Source of the DNA: Streptomyces noursei
Lineage (GTDB): Bacteria > Actinomycetota > Actinomycetes > Streptomycetales > Streptomycetaceae
Direction: 5' to 3'
Assembly (NCBI RefSeq): GCF_016917755.1
Contig: NZ_CP070326.1
Coordinates: forward strand, 124,001-188,000
Length of the DNA: 64,000 nucleotides
A program made the position numbers and the translations under genes. How positions within the stretch are numbered: position 1 is the first letter of the stretch; the number at the start of each line of letters is the position of its first letter. Below, piece by piece: positions 1 through 10,800 of this stretch. The notes beneath the pieces were generated by a model that was given only the letters and a program-made list of their open reading frames with translations, ran no database searches and was not told the DNA's origin.

Positions 1-1721
1 CGCTGGGAGCCCTGTCCCGCGAAGAGGAACGCGGTGGTGGTCTGGGCGGCGACGTCACTGACCAGGCCGTTGGCGCTGCGGCCGGTGGCCAGGGCGTCCA
101 GGCCGTCCAGGAACGCCTCTCGGTCGTCCGCGACGAGTACCGCGCGGTGTTCCATCAGGGCCCGGGTGTCCACCAGGGCGTGGGCGACGGCGGCCGGTTC
201 GAGGTCGGCACGGTCCCGTACGTGGCGGCCGAGGCGTTCGGCCTGGGCGCGCAGGGCCGCTTCGGTGCGGGCGGACAGGATCCAGGGCAGCGTGCCCGAT
301 CGGACGGCCGGCTCGGGGGCGGCTTCGGCCTCGTGGGCGGGTGCCTGTTCCAGGATGACGTGGGCGTTGGTGCCGCTGATGCCGAACGAGGAGACGGCGG
401 CGCGGCGGGGTCGATCGGTGCTCGGCCAGGGCTCGGGCTCGGTGAGGAGCCTGGCGTGGCCCTCGCTCCAGTCGACGTGGCCGGTGGGCTCGTCCAGGTG
501 CAGGGACTTGGGCAGTTGCCCGTGCCGCATCGCCAGGACCATCTTCATGACGCCGGCGATACCGGCGGCTGCCTGGGTGTGCCCGATGTTGGACTTCATG
601 GAGCCGATCAACACGGGCCGGTCCGCGGAGCGCTGCTGCCCGTACGTGGCCAGCAGGGCGTGCGCCTCGATGGGGTCACCGAGGGTGGTGCCGGTGCCGT
701 GCGCCTCCACGGCGTCGATGTCCGAGGCGGCCAGGCCCGTGCCGGCCAGTGCCTGGCGGATGACGCGTTGCTGGGAGGGGCCGTTGGGGGCGGTCAGGCC
801 GTTGGAGGCGCCGTCCTGGTTGACGGCCGAGCCCTTCAGCACGGCGAGCACGGGATGGCCGTTGCGCACGGCGTCGCTGAGCCGTTCCACCAGCAGCAGT
901 CCGACGCCCTCGCTCCAGCCCGTGCCGTCGGCGGCGGCCGCGAACGGCTTGCAGCGGCCGTCGGGGGCCAGCCCTCGCTGACGGGAGAACTCCACGAAAA
1001 TCTGCGGCGTGGACATCACGGTCGCGCCGCCCACCAGGGCCATGGTGCACTCGCCGCGTCGCAGCGCGTGCATGGCCAGGTGCAGGGCGACCAGTGACGA
1101 GGAACAGGCCGTGTCCACGGTCAGTGCGGGGCCTTCGAGGCCGAGGACGTAGGAGATCCGGCCGGAGGCGATGCTGATGTGGTTGCCGGTCAGCAGGTGT
1201 CCGCCGACCTCGTCTGCGCGTCGGCCTCCTTCGGCGTCGTACCCGCCGTGGCCGGTGCCGACGAAGACGCCGGTGCGGCTGCCCGCGAGGGACTGCGGGT
1301 CGATGCCGGCGTCTTCGACGGCTTCCCAGGCGGTTTCCAGCAGCAGTCGCTGCTGGGGGTCCATGGCGAGCGCCTCGCGCGGGGAGATCCCGAAGAAGGC
1401 GGGGTCGAACTCGCCTGCCTCGTGGAGGAATCCGCCCTCGCGGGCGTAGGCAGTGCCCTGGTGGGCCGGATCGGGGTGGTAGAGCGCTTCCAGGTCCCAG
1501 CCGCGGTTGCGGGGGAAGGAGGAGATCGCGTCGACTCCGTCGCGCAGCAGCGCCCAGAGTTCTTCCGGCGCGCGGACGCCGCCGGGGAAGCGGCAGGCCA
1601 TCGAGACGATCGCGATCGGCTCTCGCTGCTTCGCCTCCGTCTCGTCCAATTGCTGACGAGTCTCGTGAAGGTCTGCGATTGCGCGCTTGAGGTACTCGCG
1701 CAGCTTCTCCTCGTTCGACAT
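1..1721 (-). CDS. Modular type I polyketide synthase, 5' part only (PKS-A)
   Basis: The gene starts with ATG at 1719-1721 and reads out of the left edge, so only about 573 N-terminal residues are visible. The protein opens with a coiled-coil docking helix ([20 protein letters not shown]), followed by a ketosynthase from about residue 34. The KS triad is intact: Cys in DTACSSS (about residue 204), His in VEAHGTGT and His in KSNIGHT. The last visible residues ([11 protein letters not shown]) are the start of an acyltransferase. KS has Cys rather than Gln at the active site, so this is an extension module and not a KSQ loading module. By position in a polyene cluster it probably builds upstream, polyene-forming modules. 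It is separated from PKS-B by a terminator and a candidate operator, so it is likely transcribed on its own. No strong Shine-Dalgarno precedes the ATG. Number of modules cannot be told from this window. Confidence 0.93.
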   Translation of the reverse strand, partial: MSNEEKLREYLKRAIADLHETRQQLDETEAKQREPIAIVSMACRFPGGVRAPEELWALLRDGVDAISSFPRNRGWDLEALYHPDPAHQGTAYAREGGFLHEAGEFDPAFFGISPREALAMDPQQRLLLETAWEAVEDAGIDPQSLAGSRTGVFVGTGHGGYDAEGGRRADEVGGHLLTGNHISIASGRISYVLGLEGPALTVDTACSSSLVALHLAMHALRRGECTMALVGGATVMSTPQIFVEFSRQRGLAPDGRCKPFAAAADGTGWSEGVGLLLVERLSDAVRNGHPVLAVLKGSAVNQDGASNGLTAPNGPSQQRVIRQALAGTGLAASDIDAVEAHGTGTTLGDPIEAHALLATYGQQRSADRPVLIGSMKSNIGHTQAAAGIAGVMKMVLAMRHGQLPKSLHLDEPTGHVDWSEGHARLLTEPEPWPSTDRPRRAAVSSFGISGTNAHVILEQAPAHEAEAAPEPAVRSGTLPWILSARTEAALRAQAERLGRHVRDRADLEPAAVAHALVDTRALMEHRAVLVADDREAFLDGLDALATGRSANGLVSDVAAQTTTAFLFAGQGSQ

Positions 1722-1815
1722 CAGGACGCCAATCGTTCGGTGGAATGCCGGACTTGGAAAAGAGAGCGTCGACACGCACGTCCGACCGGTACCCCACCAT
1801 CTTCCAGAAGGTGGA

Positions 1816-1831
1816 CTGCGGGTTTCCGTAG
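1816..1831 (-). promoter_or_regulatory. PimM/AmphRIV-like operator candidate upstream of PKS-A
   Basis: Read on the minus strand the site is CTACGGAAACCCGCAG, matching 13 of 16 positions of the published PAS-LuxR (PimM) operator consensus CTVGGGAWWTCCCBAG. Its left half CTACGGAA is identical to that of the sites before PKS-D and in the gmd/ABC divergent region. It lies 94 bp upstream of the PKS-A ATG. Confidence 0.5.
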
Positions 1832-1876
1832 TTGAGTGCCGGGATGTGCGGTGGGGTGGGTGTGGGAACGCGCCGC

Positions 1877-1902
1877 GGCGGGCGGCCTGGTGGCCGCCCG
1901 CC
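1877..1902 (-). terminator. Inverted repeat, terminator of the PKS D-C-B operon
   Basis: A perfect 11-bp stem (GGCGGGCGGCC / GGCCGCCCGCC) with a TGGT loop lies 23 bp past the PKS-B stop codon. There is no T tract, which is common for Streptomyces hairpin terminators. Confidence 0.7.
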
Positions 1903-1925
1903 GGGCACCGCGCACTACGGCCGGG

Positions 1926-4900
1926 TCACTCGGTGTCGAGCGAGGCCAGCCATTCCTTGACGATCCGGGCGGTCTCCGGGGCGTCGTCACGCACCATGGA
2001 GAAGTGGTCGGCTGCCACGAGGCGCAGCTCGGCCGTCGGGAACGCCTTGCTCTTCGTCTCGTTGACCGCGCCGGCCGCGATGGCCTCCATGCCGACGGAC
2101 TCCTGCGTGGCGCGGACGACCAGCACGGGGGCGGTCGTGTGCGACACGTCCAGTTGGCTGAGCAGGTTCATCCACCGCGCCATGCCGGACAGCCTGGAGT
2201 TCGTCATCCGCACCGGCGATTCCTCGTTGTCCACGAAGTTGCTGTGCATCTGCCGGTCGTAGTCGATCTCCTCGTTGTCGTCGTGCCGAATGCTGACCGA
2301 GTCCAGCAGCACCACGGCTTCCGGCCTGATGCCCCAGGTGGCCTCCAGCAGCCCGGCGGCGGCGTAGGCGTACGTACCGCCGGAGGAGTGCCCGGCCAGG
2401 ATGAAGGGCTTGCCGTCGCTCGCGCGCAGGGCGCTCTCCGCGATGGTCCTGACCGCGGTCGCCACCGTGGTCGGCAGCCGTTCCCCGGCGGCAAAACCGA
2501 CCAGGGGCAGCGCGCAGACGTGCCGTTCGCCCCGGAAGGGTGCGGCGAACCTGGCGTACTCGTGGACGCCGCCGTTGGCGGTGGGCGTGCTGATGCAGAT
2601 CATCCGCGGTTCGGCGGGGCCTTCGGCGAGCGTGGTCGGCAGCGGCAGTTCCTCCAGCTCGGCCGTGTTCTCGAAGTTCCGGCGCAGGCCGGTCAGGGCC
2701 CGCAGCATGAGCCTGACCTCCGGGAAGTTGCCGTTGTCCATGGCTTCGATGAACAACCGCTCCAGCGAGTCGGGTTCCGGCCCGGCAAGGAGGAGGCCCC
2801 CCTCGGACGTGGAGCCGGCGAGCCCTGGCTGTGCGGCGAATTCGCTGCGCAGCCGTGCGCCGAGGTCGGCGGGGGTCTTGGTGTCGAAGACCAGCGTCGC
2901 CGGCAGTTGCAACCCGGTGGCCGTGGCGAGCCGGTTGCGCAGTTCGATCGAGGTCAGCGAGTCGAGGCCGAGTTCGTAGAAGTCCCGGCCGGGCTCGATG
3001 TCCGCCGCGGACGCGTAGCCGAGGATGAGCGCGGCCTCGCCTCGGACGAGGTCGACAATGTGGCCGACGCGCGCCCCTTCCGGCATCTCCAGCAGCTTCT
3101 GGGCGAAGGTGGCCGGGGTGCCGGACGTGCTCGTGGCGTTCGAGGCGGTCCGCCTGCTCTGGCGGACCAGGCCGCGGAACATCGGGGGAATCTCGGCCAG
3201 CGGCGCTCGGACGTTGGGGATCAGGCTGACCGCCATCAGGACGGGCTCGGTGAGGCCGCGCGCGGCGTCGAACAGTTCCATGCCCTCCTCCTCGGAGAGC
3301 GGCGCCATACCGTTGCCTCGCATGCGCTCCACGAAGGCGGGGTTCAGCGCCCCGATCATGCCGCCGACGTCCCAGTGGCCCCATACGAGCGACTGGCCCG
3401 GCAGGCCCAGGGCGACGCGGTGTTGGACCAGGCCGTCGAGGAAGGCGTTCGCGGCGGCGTAGTTGGACGTGCCCGCGGCGCCCAGCGTGCCGGAGACCGA
3501 GGAGTACATGATGAACGCGGCGAGGTCGAGGTCCTTGGTGGCCTCGTGCAGATGCCAGGCGGCATCCACCTTCGGCCGCAGCACCGGTGTCAGGCGCTCG
3601 GGGGTCAGGGCGGTGACCACGCCGTCGTCGAGGATGCCGGCGAGGTGGACGACCGCGGTCAGCGGGTGCTCGGCCGGGATGTCGGCCAGGAGGCCGGCGA
3701 GCGCTTCCGGGTCCGCCGTGTCGCAGGCCACGATCGTGGTCTGCGCGCCCAAGGCCCGTAGCTCGTCGGCCAGTTCAGCCGCTCCCTGTGCCGCCGGGCC
3801 GCTGCGGCTGACCAGCAGCAGGTGTCGGGTGCCGGTCGTGGCCAGATGCCGGGCGAGCACGACGCCCAGCCCGCCGGTGCCGCCGGTGATCAGTACGGTC
3901 CCTTCGGGGTCCCACTCCGGCGACCTGGTCTCGGCGTCTGCGGGCAGCCAGGCCAGCCGTGCCATGCGTACCGCCTTGTCGCGTACGGCGAACTGGCATT
4001 CTCCGCCGGGCAGCAGGCCCGGCAGGGCGGCGAGGAGCAGCTGCACGTCACCACCGTCGCCGTGCTCGCCGGCGTCCTCGACGTCGGCCAGGACGAAGCG
4101 GCCGGGGTGCTCCGCCATCGTGGAGCGCATCAGGCCCCAGACGGCGGAACCGGTCAGGTCACCGCCGTCGATCGCGCCCTCGGTCAGGAACACCAGTTGC
4201 GACGTGGCGAAGCGTGTGTCGGCGAGCCACTCCTGGACCAGGAGCAGGGCCTGTGTCGTCAGCTCGTGCACGACCTTGGGGAAGCCGTCCGCCGCACGCG
4301 GCACGGGGACCACGACGAGGTCCGGCGTGCCCGTGATGTCGGCGAGCGACGCGGCCCCCAGAGGCGCCAGGACAGCGCTTCGGGCACTCGGCGCCTCCTC
4401 CGCATGCGGTATGGGGATCCACTCCAGGCGCAGCAGCTTCTCCTGCCGGCTGCGGACCGCGCGCTTGGGTGCTTCCGCCAGGGCACGCAGCGTGAGGTCG
4501 CGCGCCGACAGTACGGGTTCCCCGGCGGCATCGACCGCCGTGACGCTGACGGAGTCCGCACCGGTCTTCGTGATCCGTGCCCGTACCGCCGAGGCCCCGG
4601 AGGCGTGCAGCGACACGTCGTTCCAGGAAGCGGCGTAGGAGAGGTGCTCCTCGTCGCCCACGTCGCTGAAGGCGGTGGCATGCAGGACGGCTTCGAGCAG
4701 TGCGGGGTGCAGGCCGAAGGACGGGGCGTCGGAGGCGAGGCCGTCCGGGAGTTCGGCTTCGACGAACGTGTCGTCGCCGCGGACCCAGGCCGCTTGCAGC
4801 CCGCGGAAGGCGGCGCCGAACTCCGTCCCGTCGTAGTGGCCGTCCACGTCGATCTCGGAGGCGTCCTGGGGCGGCCAGACGGACGCGTCGAAGTCCGCGG

Positions 4901-7886
4901 TGTGCTCGCCGGTGGCGAGGGTGCCGGTGGCGTGCTGGGTCCACGGTTCGTCCGGCGTGGCCTGGGGCCGTGAGTAGAACCGGATCTGCCGGTTGCCCTC
5001 GTCGTCGGGGGCGCCGAGCCACACCTGGAGCACCAGGGCAGCGCCGTCGGTGAGGGTCAGCGGTGCGTCGAGGGCGAGTGCGGCGACGCGGTCGCAGTCG
5101 AGCTGGTCGCCGGCCCGGATGGCCAGTTCGACGAATCCGGATGCCGGGAAGACGGTCGTGCCGCCCGCCATATGGTCCCTGAGCCAGGGGTGGGTCTCCA
5201 TCGACAGACGGCTGGTGAACAACATGCCGTCGCCGTCCGCCAGGGGCACCGCCGCGCCGAGCAGCGGGTGCTCGGTGGGCTGCAGGCCCGCGGAGGTCAC
5301 ATCGCCCGCCAGTGCCCTCCGCTTCGGCCAGTAGCGGTGGCTCTGGAACGGGTAGGTGGGAACGTCGACGCGGCGGGCACCGGTGCCGTCGAAGATCCTG
5401 GCCCAGTCCGCGTCGACGCCGGCGACGTGCAGCTGCGCCAGGGTGGCGAGCAGGGCCGTCTCCTCGGGGCGGTCCTTGCGCAGGGCACTGACGGCGACGA
5501 CGGTGCCGTCCACGTTGTGCGGGACCATCCCGGTCAGTGCCCCGTCGAGGCCCAGCTCCAGGAAGGCCGTGACGTCCTCGGCGGCCAGGGTGCGTACCGC
5601 GTCGGCGAAGCGGACGGGTTCACGGACGTTGCGGACCCAGTAGTCGGCGCAGCGCATCAGGTCGTCCGAGGCGCGCTCGCCGGTCACGGTCGAGACCAGG
5701 GGAATGCGCGGCTCCTGGTAGGTGAGGCCCTCGGCCACCTGGCGGAAGTCGTCCAGGATCGGGTCCATCAGCGGGCAGTGCCCGGCGACCTGCACCGCCA
5801 CCTGCCGTGTCTTGCGGCCCTCGGCGGCGAACGCCTCGGTGATGCGCTGCGTGGCGGGTCCGTTGCCGGCGATGACGACGGACTCCGGTCCGTTGACCGC
5901 CGCGATCGAGACGCCGTCGACGAGCCGCGCGGTCGCCTCCTTCTCGCTCGCCTGGATCGCCACCATGATGGCGCCCTGTCCCTCAAGGGTGTTCATCAGC
6001 CGCCCGCGGGCGGCCACCAAGGTGCAGGCGTCCGCCAACGAGAGGACCCCGGCGACATGCGCGGCGGCGATCTCGCCGAACGAGTGCCCGCCGACGAAGT
6101 CGGGGCGGACGCCCCAGGATTCGACGAGCCGGAACAGCCCCACCTGGATGGCGAACATGGCCGGCTGGGTGAACGCTGTCCGGTCCAGCCGCTCGGCGTC
6201 GGTGAGCATCACCTCGCGCAACTCGTCGTCGAAGTGGGCCAGTACCGCGTCCAGGGCCTCGGCGAACACCGGGAACCGGTGGTACAGCTCGCGGCCCATC
6301 CCGACCCGCTGTCCGCCCTGGCCCGGGAAGAGCATCGCCAGCGAGCGGTCCTCGGCCGTGCCGCGCGCCACCTCGTCACCGGCCAGCAGCACCGCGCGGT
6401 GCGCGAACACCGGCCGTCCGGTGGCCAACGAGAAGCCCACATCGATCGGCGCGAGTTCCGGCCGCTCGCCGACCCAGTTCCGGAGCTGCTCGATTCCGTC
6501 GGCCAGCGCCCCGGGCGACTTGCCCGAGACGAGCCACGGGACGGCCTGCGGGTCGACGGGCCGGGTGACCCGGTCCGGCAGCTCGACGCTCTGCGGTGCC
6601 TGTTCGAGGATGGCGTGGGCGTTGGTGCCGCTCATGCCGAAGGAGGAGACCGCGCCGCGGCGCGGGCGTCCGGTGTCCGGCCAGTCGGTCTGCTCCGTGA
6701 GGAGCTTGACGTCGCCCGCCGTCCAGTCGACGTGCGAGGACGGCGTGCCGATGTAGAGGGAGCGCGGCAGTACACCGTGTCGCAGCGCCAGGACCATCTT
6801 GATGACCCCGGAGACGCCGGCCGCCGCCATGGTGTGGCCGATGTTCGACTTGAGCGAGCCCAGCATCAGCGGCTGTCCCTCGGCCCGGTCCTGACCGTAG
6901 GTGGCGAGCAGCGCCTGCGCCTCGATCGGGTCGCCCAGCGAGGTGCCGGTGCCGTGCGCCTCGACGGCGTCCACCTCGCTGGTGGTGAGACCGGCGCTCG
7001 CCAGTGCCTGGCGGATGACGTGCTGCTGGGCCGGACCGTTGGGTGCCGTCAGGCCGTTGGAGGCGCCGTCCTGGTTGACGGCCGAGCCGCGGACGACGGC
7101 GAGGATCTCGTGTCCGTTGCGGCGGGCGTCGGACAGCCGCTCAAGGACGACCACGCCGACGCCTTCGGCCCAGCTCGTACCGTCGGCGTCGTCGGAGAAC
7201 GCCTTGCACCGGCCGTCCGACGCCAGCGCGCCCTGCCTGCTGAAACCAGCGATGCTCATCGGCGTGGACAGCAGCGTCACACCGCCGGCCAGCGCCAGCG
7301 AGCACTCGCCGCTGCGCAGTGCGTGGGCCGCCAGGTGGAGCGAGACGAGCGAGGACGAGCAGGCGGTGTCGACGGTGAGGGCCGGGCCCTCCAGACCGAA
7401 CGTGTAGGACAGCCGCCCGGAGAGGACACTGCCCGCGAGCCCGGTGCTGGCATGGGCCTCGACGTCCTCACTGGAGTTCATCAGGATGCTGCCGTAGTCG
7501 GAGCCGCTGGTGCCGACGAAGACGCCGGTCTCGGTGCCCCGAAGGGACAACGGGTCGATGCCGGCCCGCTCGATGGCCTCCCAGGAGGTCTCCAGCATCA
7601 GCCGCTGCTGCGGGTCCATCGCCATGGCTTCGCGAGGGGAGATGCCGAAGAAGGGGGCGTCGAAGTCGCCGAGGTCGTCCAGGAAGCCGCCCCGGGAGGA
7701 GGAACTGCGCCCCTGGTCGCCCTCCGCCCCGCCCAGCAGGGTCTCCAGATCCCAGCCCCGGTCCGTCGGGAAGGCGGAGATGCCGTCGCGCCCGTCGACG
7801 ACGAGCCGCCACAGGTCCTCCGGGGACCGCACGCCGCCGGGCAGCCGGCAGGCCATGCCGACGATGGCGACCGGATCGTCGGCGGA
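1926..7886 (-). other. PKS-B module 2 (terminal): KS-AT(atypical)-DH*-KR-ACP-TE
   Basis: AT shows GHSFGE and, at the position of HAFH or YASH, the tetrad VAGH (5778-5789), which in characterized PKSs goes with ethylmalonyl-type extenders. DH keeps His (DHMAGG) but has Glu3135 (codon 4692-4694) in [10 protein letters not shown] where the other DHs have Asp, so it is probably inactive. KR has LDD and Tyr in SNYAAANAF, giving C3-OH. ACP is GLDSL. TE has GHSSGG. Boundaries are approximate. Confidence 0.87.
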
Positions 7887-10800
7887 CGCCGTGCTGATCG
7901 CGGTGGGAGCGTGAGTCTCGTCGTGCTCGTCGAGGAGGACGGCGACGAGGTGGGCGGCGAGTGCGGTGGGGTTGGGGTAGTCGAAGACGAGGGTGGCGGG
8001 CAGTCGCAGGCCGGTGGCCGTGGCGAGCCGGTTGCGGAGTTCGACGGCGGTCAGCGAGTCGAAGCCCAGGTCGTGGAAGTCCCGCCGGGTGTCGATCGCC
8101 TTGGCCGAGGCGTGCCCGAGCACGGCGGCGGCCTCGGTCCGTACGAGATCGACCGTGGAGGCGCTCCGCTCGTCCGCGGTCAGCGCCGTCAACCGGCGAG
8201 TCAGTCGCAGGGCCGCTTCGGTGCCGCCGGCAGCGGCCGTGCGGCGGGCTCCCTTGACCAGGCTCCGCAGCACCGGAGGAACGGTGCCTCGGTTCCGGTC
8301 ACCGGGGGCCAGTGGCCCGACCGGGACCAGGTGCGCCTGGTCGGTCGCGGTGGCTGCGTCGAACAGCGCCAGTCCCCGCTCGGCCGACAGCGGCGGCACG
8401 TCCAGCGACGCGATCCGCTCCGGTTCCGCGGTGGACGACGCCCGCGCGATCCCGTCCTTCTGCGCCCAGGCACCCCACGCGAGGGACTGGGCCGGCAGGC
8501 CCTGTGCCGTGCGGTGGCGGGCCAGCGCGTCGAGGAAGACGTTGCCCGCGGCGTAGCCGCCGTGACCGGCGCTCCCCGTGACGCCCGAGACGGACGAGTA
8601 CAGCACGAACGCGGCGAGGTCGAGGTCCTTGGTGACCTCGTGCAGGTGCCAGGCAGCGTCCACCTTCGGACGCAGGACGGCCGACAGCCGCTCGGGCGTC
8701 AACGACGCCACCACGCCGTCGTCCAGGACACCGGCGGTATGGATCACCGCGGTCAGGGGGTGGGCGGCGGGCACCGCGTCCACCACCGCGGCCACCGCCT
8801 CCCGCTCGGCCACGTCGCACGCGTGGACGGTCACCTCGGCGCCGTGCCCGGCCAGTTCCGCCCGCAGTTCGCGCGCGCCGGGCGCATCCGGGCCGCCGCG
8901 GCTGACCAGCAGCAGGTGCCGTACGCCCCGCTCGGTCACCAGATGCCGGGCCAACTCGCCGCCCAGCGCACCGGTACCGCCGGTGATCAACACCGTGCCG
9001 TCCGGGTCCCAGGCACGCGGCAGGGTCAGCACGATCTTCCCGACGTGCTGCGCCCGGCTCATGAACCGGAACGCCTCCGGCGCCCGCCGCACGTCCCAGG
9101 TCACCACCGGCAGCGGGCGCAACGCGTCCTGGGCGAACAACTCCAGCAAGGCACCGAGCATGTCCCGGGTATGTTCCGGACCCGCTTCCGCGAGGTCGAA
9201 GGCGCGGTAGTGCACCCCGGCGGCGGACCCGGCGTCACGGATGTCCGTCTGGCCCATCTCCAGGAAGTGGCCGCCCGGGGCGGTCAACCGCAAGGACGCG
9301 TCGACGAATTCGCCCGCCAGGGCGTTGAGGACGACGTCCACGCCGCGGCCACCGGTGACCGCCCGGAAACGCTCCTCGAAGTCGGTCGTGCGGGAGGAGG
9401 CGATGTGGTCGTCGGCGACGCCCAGCTCCCGCAGCGTGTCCCACTTGCCCTCACTGGCCGTGGCGAACACCTCGGCCCCCAGGTGCCGGGCCAGCTGGAT
9501 CGCCGCCATGCCCACACCACCGGCCCCGGCGTGCACGAGGATCGACTGACCGGGCCGGAGGTCGGCGAGGTCCTTCAAGGCGTAGTAGGCGGTGAGGAAG
9601 ACCATCGGTACGGAGGCGGCCTGGGCGGCCGACCAACCCTCGGGGATGCGGGTCAGCAGCCGCTCATCGGCGACGGCCTCCGGGCCGAAGCCGCCGAAGA
9701 CCAGGCCGGTCACGCGGTCGCCCGGCTGCAGCCCGCGCACGCCGGGCCCGGTCTCGGTGACCACACCGGCGGCCTCGGCCCCCAACAGCCCGGCCTCGCC
9801 CGGGTACATGCCCAGGGCGTCCAGGACGTCGCGGAAGTTGACGCCGGCGGCCTGCACCTGGACACGGACCTGGCCCTCGGTGAGGGGCTCCAGGATCTCC
9901 GGGCACGGCGCGAGGACCAGGTTGTCCAGACTGCCCTTGGCCGCACTGCTCAGCCGCCACGGCACGTCCGCGGGCGGCAACAGCCCCGCGCCACTGCCGA
10001 GCGGAGCCAGCCGCGCCACCCGGACCGCGCCGTCGCGGACCACGAACTGCGCATCGTCGGTGGCCAGCAGACCCGGCAGGCCCCCCAGCACCCCGGCGGC
10101 ATCCTCGTCCCGCCCGTCTTCGAGATCCAGCAGCACGATCCGCCCGGGGTTCTCCGACTGCGCCGAACGCACCAGGCCCCACACCGCACCCGCGGCCACA
10201 TCCCGTACCAACTCGCCCTCGACGGCGGAGACGGCACCACGCGTGACGAACACCAGACGCGCGCCGGCAGGCCCCTCCCGGCCCGCCCACTCCTGGAGCA
10301 GGCCAAGGACCCGGGAGGTGAGTGCGTGTGCCGCGGCGGGCACGTCGTCACCCGTCCCACCGGACACGGGAACCACCACGAGGTCCTCGTCCCCCGTCAG
10401 GTCCGCCAGGGAAGCGACCGACGCGCCCACACCCAACTCATCGGCTCCCAGGGACACACACCGCACCTCGGCGGGCTGCACCTCCGGCGCCGCCACCCAG
10501 TCCAGCGACAGCAACGCGTCGTACTCCGCGCGACGTTGTGTCATCAACGAGGTTGCCGCAGCGCCCACTTGACCGCGGAGGACGAGCGCCTCGGCGGACA
10601 GGACGGGGGCGCCCTCGACGTCGACGGCCGCGATCGACACCGAGTCGTCGCCGGTCTTCACCACCCGGGCCCGCAGCACCGCCGCTCCCCCGGCGTGCAG
10701 CGACACACCCCGCCAGGCGAACGGCAGCAGGAGTTCCTGCTCGCTGCCGACCCCGGCCAGCCGGTGGGACTGGAGCACCGCGTCCAGCAGCGCCGGATGG

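Larger units (their letters stand above)
1722..1925 (-). promoter_or_regulatory. Intergenic region between PKS-B stop and PKS-A start
   Basis: A 204 bp gap that is long compared with the 20 and 36 bp gaps inside the D-C-B operon. It holds a strong inverted repeat next to the PKS-B stop and then a 16-bp operator-like sequence about 95 bp before the PKS-A start. No coding potential was seen. This arrangement suggests that PKS-A has its own promoter. Confidence 0.6.
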
